Below, in pieces: positions 1-10,468 of a stretch of 64,000 nt of DNA (positions are counted from its first letter, which is position 1; every line of letters starts with the position of its first letter). This stretch comes from Amanita rubescens (Eukaryota > Basidiomycota > Agaricomycetes > Agaricales > Amanitaceae). Both the position numbers and the translations under genes were made by a program. A model generated the notes under the pieces. That model was given only the letters and a program-made list of their open reading frames with translations. It was not told the origin of the DNA and searched no databases. The stretch is taken from NCBI GenBank assembly GCA_015039365.1, contig WION01000163.1, forward strand, positions 1 to 64,000, written 5' to 3'.

Positions 1-360
1 GTCCAAACGGTCCCACCCGAAGAACCACCAGAACCCATGCATGTCAGTGAAAATTTTTATCGAATTGCCGCACGAACTGTCTCAGATGGTGGGTGTCATT
101 TGCGTTAGGATCGTGGAGCCTGAGGTCTCAACCTCCTGCCCGTTCTCGACCACCGGATATGTATGTCTTCTGATCGCACATTTCATTGAACTAAAGGCAT
201 TGAGGAATGATGAAACAAATAACGCCTTCGACCCTCCAAGCAAGTAATCATAGATCGAAGCATCACTTTAGACATGCAAGACATGGAAACAAATACAACA
301 GAGCACTCAAAATACCAAAATCAATACCCCTTGAACCACGCACGCGAAGAGTTCCCATGC
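1..360. other. edge stretch, no assigned gene
   Basis: No gene is recognised here. On the minus strand, short open stretches encode peptides ending in GFWWFFGWDR near position 1 and YPVVENGQEVETSGSTILTQ around 80-180. They could be terminal exons of a gene continuing past the left edge. The stop of the minus-strand P450 lies just to the right. Confidence 0.2.
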
Positions 361-2584
361 CTATCGCCTGGATAACTTCACCGGCACATCGCTTATACCG
401 AGCGAAATACCCGCATGCCCCTGGAAAACTCGGTCTGTCCATGATTGGATCGTTTCCCCATCAGAGACCATCGGTTCGACTCTCCAGTCGCGTAACAGGA
501 CACTCAAGAACGATACGCCTTCCACGGTGGCAAACTTTCGGCCTATGCATGCCCGTTGGCCTAACCAATGCACAGGCATCAGACATAAAACACAATGGTG
601 GAGTCGTGGACGGATTGGTCTCACCGATGCTAAAAGCCGTAAAAACGTCCGAATCACTGTTAACTTTGCTCCATCGGGACGGCTTGAACTTCTCGGGCTC
701 GTCAAAGTAGCGAGGATTAGACTCTGTATTGGGTTAACTTGCATGACATAAATATCTCCGGGCTACATACGAGCACCAATGAGATCGCATATCATCTATG
801 ATGGAATCATTAGTTTACACTAGGCAGCGCGTCGCGTTTCTCCGTACCCAGGTTCCTTTGGCTATCGGCAAGGCAGTAGCACCTTCTTGTCCCGAACAAC
901 TTTGGGACCATCACCACGGTATCTTCATAAGCTTGGCGCATCATCATGTACGCCGGAGCTATCCATTTCAGGATCATAGAGCAGGTAGAGCATGTCAAGC
1001 TTACGGTATAAGCGTAACGCTTCCAGAAATATGGCAAGCACCTTGTTCAGTTTATCATAATCTTCAAATCTCTTTAACAAGCATTAACGGAATGGAGACA
1101 CGCGTTGCGTACTATTCATACCGGATCGGCAGTTTCCCCAGCGATGGAAATAATTTGCTCATAAGCCTCCTGCTGTACATCTTGATGTATGGCGAGATAT
1201 GCAATTGCTGCCGCCAAAGTTTTTGCAGTCGTTTCTACATCAATATTCAAGAGAATGATCCATTGCCCTGACAAATAGCGAATTACCATGCCCCGCGAAA
1301 AGCATAATATACATGTTTCCGGTCTGTGTTAGGATCATAACAGATAAACACGCATTCCCAAGCTTTTATAACAACGTACCAGTTCTTGGATGGTCAGTTT
1401 TGACTTCTCGTTATCGCTTTCGTTAGCTTCCACAAGCATCGTGAAAACATCGCTTGCTCTGCTTTTACGCGTGCTTCCGACGCGTCCACCCATCTCTTCT
1501 TTACGTTGCGCAACTTCATCGAGGAAAAACGACATCAACCTCTCTTTTGCGGCACGTATCCTCTGAAACCTTACATCCTTTAATTGATATTCCGTAAACG
1601 AAGGTTTAGCGCGACTTACTTTGGCAATGGTATGGACATTAACCACGGGGCGAAGTTTATGATGAGGTGGTTGGCAGTCACGACGCGACTGGATTCATGA
1701 ATAGACATTGAACCATCGGCTGCTTGGGACGGCGCCGACCAGTCGGAGTTGAGTCCAAATCCGCATTTCATGATAACGAGTAGTGCCACATTGTACGTTA
1801 ACCGTTGGACAATTGCGACATCCACAACTTTCAGATCGGTCCACCCTTCCGCGGCAATCATTTCACGGTATATGACAATACTTTGAGCCCACACGTTCTC
1901 GTATCTAGATCAACAAACGCGTGAAATCAAAGGGACCATTATGGATAGTAAAACTCACAGTTTCGTATTGAACGCTGGCCCCACGATGCGTCTGTGCTTC
2001 CTCCACTCATCGCCATCCGCAGAAAACACATTTGTTCCCCAACGCCTGAGAAGAGTAATTAGATCACAAGGTTTTTCTTGCTGTACAGTCAACCCACGCG
2101 AAAGGTCCACTTGCGTACTCGGGCTTGCCGAAACTCGACTTGGGACCAGGCACAAGAACTTGACGGATTACATCTACGTTGGAGGTGTGGATAGAAGGCA
2201 AGCCCGCTAAGAAAGAAACGAGGGAGATCGTGTCTGTCTTAAACGGCTTATACACTATGCATAGTCAGACCGGGTTAAACGGAACGTATAGATCAAGGAC
2301 ATACAATGAAAGCGCCATTTCCACAAAAACTCTATGCCCGGATTCCACCACACAGTGGGTATCAGCGCTCCAAAGACATGTTGAGGATGAAATGGGACAC
2401 GCAGGCCTGGCACATAGTTCACTGCCTGGTAATCATCCAGTCATGAGCAACACGAGTTCGCAGATGAGAACCACAGTACCTTCAGATCTTTGGCAAACTT
2501 GAAGACGCGAGACGCAATGAAGATGACAAACAGTGAGAGCGCAAGGCTCTTAAAACTGGCTCCATTGAGCAGTTCCAGCGACAT
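361..2584 (-). pseudogene. cytochrome P450, disrupted
   Basis: This is a fungal P450 monooxygenase, a heme-thiolate enzyme normally anchored in the ER. Reading leftwards from the ATG at 2584, the N-terminus is a membrane anchor (SLALSLFVIFIASRVF). It is followed by many short exons, including a C-helix-like WRKHRR exon near 2000 and an exon with IRAAKERLMSFFLDE near 1570. The heme-binding motif FSIGQRACIGRKFA is rebuilt across an intron near 540-610, and the C-terminus ends GISLGISDVPVKLSRR before the stop at 361. The domain order is complete, but around 870-930 the exon after AYEDTVVMVPK changes frame twice (VVRDKKVLL, then PIAKGTW in another frame, with a TAG in between). I therefore call it a recent pseudogene. 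An assembly error or an unusual splice there is the alternative. It is divergent to the BTB gene, with about 400 bp between the starts. Confidence 0.8.
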
Positions 2585-2987
2585 AAAAATGGATGAGAAC
2601 GTTGCATGATTGCGGGTTTTCAACTTTAAGATACTGTTGCAGGGCGGTCGGTGATAAGGCCATAAGGGAACCACTTTACGTAAAACGCGCAACGTCATGG
2701 GCCCGAGTCCAGTCTATTTTCTCTACTCTCTTTCTTGTTTTTCGCCGCTTTTGGCTAACGCCTGGTTCAATGACCACGGGAAGAGCTCAGACTGGCATGC
2801 TGTACCCCAACTGCTCCATCGCCTAATTTAGACAGTCGTGACTTCAATGACGGTATCTTCAGGATGTTACTAACGTGTTGAAGTGGACACTAGGGAAGCT
2901 GCTCGATTCTCTGAGGTAAGTAGAGTCGGATTCATCCGAGAGTGTGTACGGTCTCCAAACAGAGTGCCGCACCGTTCCTGAGAAACC
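2585..2987. promoter_or_regulatory. divergent intergenic region, P450 / BTB gene
   Basis: This 403-bp stretch separates the starts of two divergent genes and has no convincing coding frame. It presumably holds both promoters, but I see no TATA-like or other motif I can support. Confidence 0.3.
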
Positions 2988-4263
2988 ATGTCAACAGGAT
3001 CAAATAACGCACCCACCCTCAATACATCCAAAAATATGACCAGAAAACGGAAATCCGAAGTTCTCGAATCACCGGACTCGTCTCCCATTCAGATTTCAGA
3101 TGTAGTAGTCCGAGTAAACCCATTTTTTCCTCATTCGAATCCTAAACACGTACTAATTAAACCTGTTTATTAGGTAACCCGTTCTCAAGCCTTCAACAAG
3201 AAGAGCAGGCCGAACGGTACCGGCTCGATAGCCAAAAAGTTCGTTCAACACGGCACGTATTGGTTACCCGATGGCAACACGCTCGTTCAAATTGGAGGGG
3301 TCAGGTTCAAGTTGGACCGAAGCACCCTCGTTAACCAAAGCGCCTGGTTCCTCACGATGATCGAAAACCCGCCGAACGACTTGGATAAGTGTATCTACAA
3401 AGATGAAGAAACCGGGGAGACAGTTTATTGTCTCGACAGCCTGAAGGTCAATGTCAAGGACTTTGTGGCTTTGTTAAACGCATTTGACAATGCCGTGTAA
3501 GTCCTCTTCCGTTCTTTTTTTTAAATATATATATTTGGGCTGAACGAAACCGTGCAGAACCTACTTCTGTACTCCCCCTTCCTTGAAAACTGTAGCAGCG
3601 ATACTACGCGCTGCTGATGCCTTGGATTCCGATCGATTCAAGACATTTGGCATATATTACTTGGAAAACAACTGGCCAGCCAATTTCAAGAAATTCGACG
3701 GTGGCGTTATGGAACATGTCGTAGACTCTGCCGAACTCGCCTGGAAATATAAGATTGATTCGGCACTGAAACGCGCTTTATACGAGCTAGTCAGGGCAGA
3801 TGACTTCAGGCCGTCCACTGGTTCTCAGGACAAAGACCATCGCTTGATCGAGACGGTTAAATTCCATCGGACGTGGCTCATCCGTGCAAGAGAGAAACTA
3901 ACGGCGTTTTGGATGAAGAAGGCCGTTCCACCAAAAGCGCACCAGTGCGTCAGTCCTAATAACACTGAAGCCCGCAAGCAATGCGCAATTACCAGAGGCA
4001 TGGTTCATGTGCCGTACAGTGTGCTGGTTCACGATTCAGGAACATTTTTTCGGTACAGACAAGATCCTATGGTGGGCTTGCAGGCCCTTATCGATGCCCC
4101 TTGGGTACCTGGAGAAGCGTGGCCATCAACATATCAGGATCTTCCAAAGTCTCGCCAGGGAATCTGTTCTAGATGTGCCAATAGCTGGAGAGCGACGTGG
4201 CGCATTGAGAAAGAAGAATTGTGGCATTACCTGGACACTTGGTTTGGGTTAGCGAAAGAATGA
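2988..4263 (+). CDS. BTB/POZ-domain protein
   Basis: Three exons join in phase: 2988-3113, 3174-3496 and 3558-4263. The introns are 60-61 bp, and the first has a TACTAAT-like branch site. The 42-residue N-terminus is basic and Ser-rich (TRKRKSEVLESPDSS). A BTB fold follows from about residue 60: DGNTLVQIGGVRFKLDRSTL, then a loop with PPNDLDKCIYKDEETGE, then VKDFVALLNAF. A helical region with AAILRAADALDSDRFKTFGI corresponds to the usual BTB C-terminal extension of fungal proteins. A CSRCANSW Cys pair lies near the C-terminus. BTB proteins are dimerisation or Cullin-3 adaptor modules, but no partner is indicated here. The gene appears intact, with about 385 residues. Confidence 0.85.
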
Positions 4264-4663
4264 GCATATCATGCCATTGAGGAGCGCAGGGTCATAATCG
4301 GTTTCCATGTTTAATTTACTCAGGTCACGAATTTATAACGGTTTTAGCATGTATTTCCTTCGTACTACGGGGCTCAGCGCTGGCGCTCATCAGTTGATCA
4401 GCGAATCGCAACCAGCGACGCGATGTTCTGAACTCCGTGGCGCTGAGTGCGGCTCGTTCCAACAGGTAATTGTAGATGGTGCATTCGAATTTCATTGTAT
4501 ACGTACAGTAAAGTCATCAAGCGCAGCAGAAGACACAATATGTAAGGGCGATCATCACGTAGAAAGAACGAGTATAGTACATAAAACAGGGAGCAATTCT
4601 TCTTGGGGATCTACAGCTTACGATGAGGGAATGTTACAAGGATTTGTGAACGATGAACTCACT

Positions 4664-4983
4664 TCAAAGCGTCGGAGCGATCAAGAATGGCGTGCACAAA
4701 GCCATACAAGCACCGAGAATGGAGTTACAAGCGATGATAGCGGGAGGCGCAGCTACCAACGTAACTCCAAACGTAAATCCAACTCCAGTATAACAAGTAA
4801 CGGCGCCGGCATTACAAGCTTGCAAAGAGAAAAGTCCCATCTCATGAGTTCATATTTGCAGCGCCCAAGATGAGCATTGTACGTACCCGTTTGACAGAGA
4901 CCATAAGCAATGGGACCGGCGGTGACGACGCCAGTGGTGGACAAGGCCACCGCAAAAGGGAGCAAGAGCTTAGAGGGACGCAT
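4664..4983 (-). CDS. small secreted cysteine-rich peptide
   Basis: Two exons join in phase: 4983-4887, a GT-AG intron 4886-4819, then 4818-4664. They give 83 residues. An N-terminal signal peptide (RPSKLLLPFAVALSTTGVVTA) precedes GPIAYGLCQTACNAG. The mature part has regularly spaced cysteines: C-x3-C-x6-C, then CNSILGACMALC. The glycine- and alanine-rich segment between the cysteines is hydrophobic. The pattern matches a short peptide family common in basidiomycetes and sometimes labelled zygote-specific-like. No function is known to me. A longer plus-strand reading frame (4307-4873) overlaps it. I prefer this gene because of the clean signal peptide, splice phase and Cys pattern. Confidence 0.7.
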
Positions 4984-5495
4984 TTGGAGAAGTTTGATTG
5001 AAGGTAGATAAGAAAACGGACTCGAGGTTGGCTCAGTGGGTATCACCAGCCAACGAAGGATGTCGAGCGGGTTAAAGAAGAAAAAGGGGGGTGGAGCCCT
5101 TTTATACCTGACATGGGCAAACACGGGTAAATGCGGGATTGTGACGTACATATATGGTATGGTTCCAGAATGGGCGGGAGATGACGGTTGTTCGCGGGGT
5201 TCTTTCTAAGTTCTAACCAACGAGAGGCTCAGAAAGAGAAGCGCTCAGCATGGTCGACAGACAAGATTGCCAAGTTCCAACGCGTGCGGTGGATGAGCTC
5301 TACGCGGGTCAATAGTATTGCATCGTTAGTTCTAGTCTTTTCGTTGGGTGCTTACAGCGCTCTTGCACTTACGTACAATGACATTTTGTCTTGAATCTTT
5401 GTCATAAGTAACTGTTTCGTCGCGGGTGCGCATGATTCAAACTCCGCCAAAAACGTGGAACCAATGATACCGACGCATCATATCATATACCAAGG
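4984..5495. other. intergenic, no supported gene
   Basis: An open frame at 5188-5394 (+) has a hydrophobic C-terminal half but no recognisable domain, no good splice partner and low-complexity flanks. I see nothing else. The stretch probably holds the divergent promoters of the small peptide gene and the stress-protein gene. Confidence 0.3.
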
Positions 5496-6398
5496 ATGGA
5501 AACACCAACGACTCGGACATCCCTAGACTCAACCTCTTCCTCTCCGCCAACAATGCCCTCATCCATAATAAGTTCACCAATTTCCCGGGCCTCCTCCGAT
5601 CTCTCTCCATCCGTAACTTCTCCCGTACCCGCAACTCCCCGATACACACCTAAAGTTTCTTTTGACACCTTCGAGAATCCCGCGGCAAGCATGTTCTCTT
5701 TTACGCTCCAAGTCAAAAACAATGGTTACAAGCGTTCTCGTAACACCCGCGTCTTTCTATGCGCCGCAAGTCCGGACGAAAGCGGTCGCGAGGCGTTGGA
5801 TTGGTCACTTGAATCCCTCGTACAGGACGGAGACGAACTTATCGTGTTTAGGGGAGTAGACGAAGATGTACTGGGCGGGTTATCATTTCGTTTTTGTCTT
5901 GCACTGGACGCGTCGCTGATAGCCTTCTTCTTATACAGACAAACCGCATGATATTATCCGAGACGAGGCTAGAGAACTTATGAAGTATATACAACAGAAG
6001 AGCGTAGAATATGATCCGGATCGAAAGGTATGCTGTTTTTTTTTTAAAGTTACGTGTGCTCATGGAACCTTTAAGCTTTCTCTGGTCCTGGAATATATTG
6101 CTGGTAAGACGACGGACTCGCTCGACCGTCTTATTGCATTGTACCGCCCGGACTCGGTTGTCGTTGGCACGCGGGGTCGCAGGTGGCATGCCATAGGCAT
6201 GGGAATAGGCGTAGGGAGCATCAGCCGGTCAGTCTTTGAATTAGCGTTTTAAATCGCGTTGCAAATAATAATGATATCTACAGTTATTGTCTCTCACATT
6301 CGCCAGTACCTGTTATCGTTGTCCGTCCAGAGCGGAAAGTGCGCAAGGCGATTGAAAAACGAAAAGCAGATCCAAACCGAGGGAAGCATTTTGGATGA
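5496..6398 (+). CDS. universal stress protein (UspA family)
   Basis: Four exons give about 244 residues: 5496-5874, 5939-6027, 6076-6227 and 6284-6398. The first 60 residues are Ser/Thr/Pro-rich and likely disordered. The USP fold follows, with VFLCAASPDESGREALDWSL, DELIVFRGV, RDEARELMKYI, the strand VLEYIAGK, then YRPDSVVVGTRGR and a final strand PVPVIVVRPER. The nucleotide-binding signature G-x2-G-x9-G-(S/T) is relaxed (GTRGRR, then VGSISRYCLSHSPVPV). The first intron keeps frame only with a GC donor (GCGGGT at 5875), because no GT site gives the correct phase. The second intron is 48 bp and in frame, so retention would not break the protein. The gene appears intact. Confidence 0.85.
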
Positions 6399-6619
6399 GG
6401 TCCTCTGCAGGCAGAGGCATTGACCACTTTTGTACTAATAATGTTTGGTTATTCTTGGTGTGTATTTAGAATTCGTTCTTTGTCGTACTAGATAGTGTTT
6501 TATGACTTCTATATTAAAACAGCATAATCTAGATTTTGAGCTAAGCAAACATAGGCGCTCGTAATCGATCGCAGTAAGCTGAGTGCACGTGCAGTGATCA
6601 GCTTATCAACGTGTTCTCC
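6399..6619. promoter_or_regulatory. upstream region of kinase copy A
   Basis: A non-coding stretch. From about 6525 it is repeated upstream of copy B near 10385 (shared core AAGCAAACATAGGCGCTCGT), so it belongs to the duplicated unit and probably carries the kinase promoter. Confidence 0.35.
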
Positions 6620-9035
6620 ATGCCAGATTCGAAGCGACATCTTGGTCAAGAAACAACCTCAATAGTCTTTGAATGGGAACTTAAGGGCCTCAGAAGTCTT
6701 CTTGACTCGACAAAAGGTGAAATAAAGTCGAAATTCACCGAATCACCATTGTTTGGTGATGGTAGATGGCGGGTAGGAGTTTGTCTTCTCGTTTTTTCTC
6801 GAACATCCCTGACCAGGTCAATTTCTGACAGGTTTCATTCCTCGCGGATTCTGGTTTGTTGGAGGAGGAGCTGGGGACAGCTACGGAAGGGGAATATGTC
6901 GGCCTTTTTCTCACCCGTCAGGTAGGTTCAAAGCACCCTGATTATTGGAACAGTTGACAAAGTCGAGTACAATTGTATAAGACGACTACTGAAGAACCGG
7001 CGGATGCAGCCGAAGCCGAGTCCGAAAGGTATGTTCGGGGTCCAGAGTCTGTGGCCATCTCTGAAACGTTGAACACTCACCTAGATGGGCTCGAGGGATT
7101 ACGGTGCGCCTTATCCGCTTTGAAATACTAAAGTAAGTCTTCTCCTTGAAATATCCGAGTCAACATTAGTTGATTACATCGTTTGAAGCGCCTGGAGAAC
7201 AGTTTCACACGAAGTCAAGGAAGATATAACTTGGCAGTCACTTTCATCGGAAGTATGTAGTGACTCGACAGTTTGCAGTACATTCCTGAAAATCTATAAC
7301 ATTCTAGGGTGAACAATACGGATGGTATCTATACGCCTATTAGTATTAATATGCTAGGCCAGAATGCTTTTCAGGACACAATTTACCCGCAGGGACACGA
7401 TATATCCAAGCGTTGGATCTCTTGATGCGGTCCTGATTAATTGTACCGTTAATTCGACCCGAAGGCTACGGCGGCCATCCCACTGTGTGCCAAGACTTCC
7501 GAATATAAAGGACACTAATACTTTCCAAAGAAAGGTAAACCTGAAAAAGCGACAGGAACCTCCTATGCTTAACCTCCTCTGAAAGGAATATGCAGATGCT
7601 GGGGTCCAAGCGCAACTCGACTCAAAGCTCAAGCCCAACCCTTCTCCGCTTACATCACTACTGGCCGTCTTGCGACGGATGAAGGTATTTATCAGTGGGA
7701 TATAAACCATATGCATCTAACTAAGCATCCCATTAGCCAGGATCTCCCATTGGTCGTGTCGTCAATGCAGTGACAGTCGACCTCGTACGCTTACTCCTGA
7801 TAACGAAAAACTATGTCAACATTGCTTTGGAGCCCATTGATACATCCGACGCTGAGCTTTTACTTGATCTTATGCTTCACCTGCTATGCTCTGGCCAATT
7901 AGCATGTGTGGACGTACCAGATGCCAATCGTCGAGCGAGACGACTGATGTTAAAAATGATAACAAAGACGCCTCTCACCCCGAGCACTTTGTTCGTAAAA
8001 GGGATCAGCGCCAAAGTGGATTACGATTACCTTGATCGCGGAGGATTTGGGTTCGTTTTCAAAAGCGAGCTCGGAGGCACTGCCGTCGCGCTGAAATTAT
8101 TATACAAGACTCGCCATAATAATGCAAGTCACATACGTTTTTGATGAGATTCGATTGTTGACCACGATCCTTTTTGGTAGGACTTTTGTCGAGAAGCGTT
8201 GACGTGGCGATCTCTGAATCATGAACGCGTGCTGCCATTCCTAGGGATCTATGAAGATGAAGCATCGCGCTTGTTCCTGGTATCGCCCCTTATGACCAAT
8301 GGTACTCTTTCTCAATGGAGAGAAAAGTTCGATCCTTCGACATCAGAGATTCAAAGACTTGTATGAATATTCTCTGTTCTTATGACCGCTGAACTTGAAC
8401 TCCCCGGGCCCTTAGATGTTAGAAGTGGCTGAAGGTATGCACTACATTCACTCGGAGGGCATAGTCCATGGCGATCTCCGGGGCGTAAGCTAATCTCTGT
8501 CCCTGATGCCTGCATCATTCACCCTTTCTATCAGGCTAATATTCTATTGGACGCCAACTTCCATGTTCAAATTGCTGATTTTGGCTTGACTCGACACGTA
8601 GAAGCCACGGTTACCCAGTCCGGAGCGCTACATTACAACTTCGCGGCACCTGAGCTGCTCGGCGACTTGGATGAATTAGAGGATGAGGATGTTTCGGAGT
8701 CAGACGATTATGGACAATTCACGACAAGGACCCAAAAGTCGGACATTTATGCGTTTGGATGTCTCTATTATGAGGTGAGTAACTTCAATACTCTTGCTGG
8801 ATTGGATGAACGAATGAACGTATAGATACAATTTAATACCATACCTTTCAAAGGTATGAATGAGTTACAAATCGCGCGGCTTATCTGTCAAGGGAAACGT
8901 CCGCCTCGAATGGACGAACCGCCTTTGAGTGACAAGGCGTGGAGATTGATCAAGCGTTGCTGGATGAAAGAAGCGGTGAGACGACCTGCGATGGAGAATA
9001 TCCTGGAAAGGATGGTTACTTGGATATCTCTGTAA
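6620..9035 (+). CDS. MATH-like plus TKL-type kinase, copy A
   Basis: The N-terminal exon begins at ATG 6620 with FEWELKGLRSLLDSTKGEIK and continues after an intron as VSFLADSGL...EYVGLFLTRQ, which resembles a fungal MATH-like fold. The middle exons (about 6950-7585) are unresolved and may be decayed. The kinase half is clean, and all its exons agree in phase: 7586-7684, 7737-8123, 8181-8360, 8416-8484, 8535-8774 and 8826-9035. Kinase motifs are the glycine loop DRGGFGFVF, VALK, the catalytic loop HGDLRGAN (Arg where Lys is usual), DFGLTR and AAPELL. A shared leader (NRRARRLMLKM) precedes the kinase. The 8124 intron has a GC donor (GCAAGT). It is predicted to be a cytosolic Ser/Thr kinase of unknown target. 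Copy A is a tandem duplicate of copy B, 3849 bp downstream. Confidence 0.7.
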
Positions 9036-10468
9036 CACCACGGCGATCAAACTTGTATCGATATCAGAGCCCCAGTTTCCCCTACCGTTCATTCGAACAT
9101 TTATGCTTCCTATTTGAGATGTTATCTGATGTTGTACGCTGTATTCACTCTTCGCGTTCGTATTTAATCGATAATCGCTTACTGACCTTCAGCTCCGGGT
9201 CTCGCTCTTGGAAGAACTAGTTATGATCATAGCCAGGGCTATGAATGTTCTGGGGATACTCATGAGGTCATGACTACGGTCCATGACTGATTCTATATTG
9301 AGTACAATAGAGCCAAGATCGATTGCGCGCTCAATAGCACGCGTTCGTCATGGCCATTTATATCTGGCATTAAGTAAATAATTTCAATATGCGTTGAACA
9401 GATACCGTTCTGAAGAATCTCATATTTGGCTCGGATAAAACAAAAACGAAAGTTATGTAGAAGTTGAAATCGCCATGGTTTGGTGGAGGTAGATGACATC
9501 ATCGAATTAGTTATTTAAAAGGTTCTACTGACTCGTCGAATGCCGGCAGAATCAGGTAAATCGCAGATCTTGTTTTACGCCAGATTCTGCTGGAAGAAGA
9601 TTAAATACGCCAAAGAGGGATATGCCCTACCTAAGTAGGCGTTCAACATTATCGTTGAAATGGCGAGCTGACTGATGGCCAATTCAGTGTTTGACACCGT
9701 GTACAATGTACATGTATGACATTCCACTGACGCTGGTAATTGTCAGACTGAACACAGAATCTAAATGTGAATGTCTTTTGATGTTGTTGCGTATTGGCAG
9801 GAGAGAGGGACGTCCTCAGGAACGTGTTCAGAGTTTTCAGTGATTAGTATATGTGTCGTGCGCGCTTGAAAGAGTTTGTCACGATCATCAGCGTCGACGT
9901 CGATCACGGCAATTCCCTGTTCGAGAAAAGATGCGCATCATCCCGACGCATCTTTTCTTCCCCTCACTCCTCCACCTTGTCGTCGCTAGCCTTTACGTAG
10001 TCTCGTCCACTTTTTCACCCCCCTATAGGTCTGGGCAGCAAGCCCATGCCGCTGCCCTTATCCTCCATTGGCACGGGTCCGGCCCGACCTCTGAGTCTGG
10101 GCCTTTCCGCTTTCGGGCCTTTCCCTTCACGCGGCTTGCCCTCGCCGCTCTCCGGATCCCTCATGATCAACGCGATTCCTGCTTTCGGTCTTCCCCAAAT
10201 GGAACTTCTACATAATCGCGCACGGCCCACCGCTCAAACTAAAGCAAATGAATAAACATTTTGGACTTTGGGAAAAGGTCAGATACACAACCAGAACAGC
10301 GAGAGATTTATCCAATTGCAATCGCGATTCGCGCCCGCCTACTGCTAATCGGGGAAAGCACGGCAAAGAATTTATTGCAACAATACAATCTGGATTCTAA
10401 GATAAGCAAACATAGGCGCTCGTAATCGTTCGCACTACACGTGCACCAGCTCCCACCAACTTCGTGTC
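9036..10468. other. spacer between kinase copies A and B
   Basis: No gene is supported. Positions 9036-9760 are repeated downstream of copy B (about 13320-13880), so this is duplicated 3' flank. Positions 10015-10230 are GC-rich with repeated GGGCCTTTCC-like words and open in several frames without a domain. A strong hairpin lies at 9924-9958. The copy-B upstream homology starts near 10385. Confidence 0.4.
9924..9958. repeat. 12-bp perfect inverted repeat (hairpin)
   Basis: AGAAAAGATGCG at 9924-9935 is the exact complement of CGCATCTTTTCT at 9947-9958, separated by an 11-base loop. It lies between kinase copies A and B. No function is assigned. Confidence 0.6.

Noticed and set aside
207..710. 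167-residue plus-strand frame at the left edge
   Set aside because: It is the antisense of the P450 heme-binding exon and its flank.
4307..4873. 188-residue plus-strand frame
   Set aside because: No domain and a Ser/Arg-rich random composition. It overlaps the minus-strand secreted peptide gene, which has a signal peptide, an in-phase intron and a Cys pattern.
8124..8180. Frameshift between VALKLLYKTRHN and DFCREAL in the kinases
   Set aside because: A GC donor (GCAAGT) resolves the frame identically in five copies, so it is an intron rather than a lesion.
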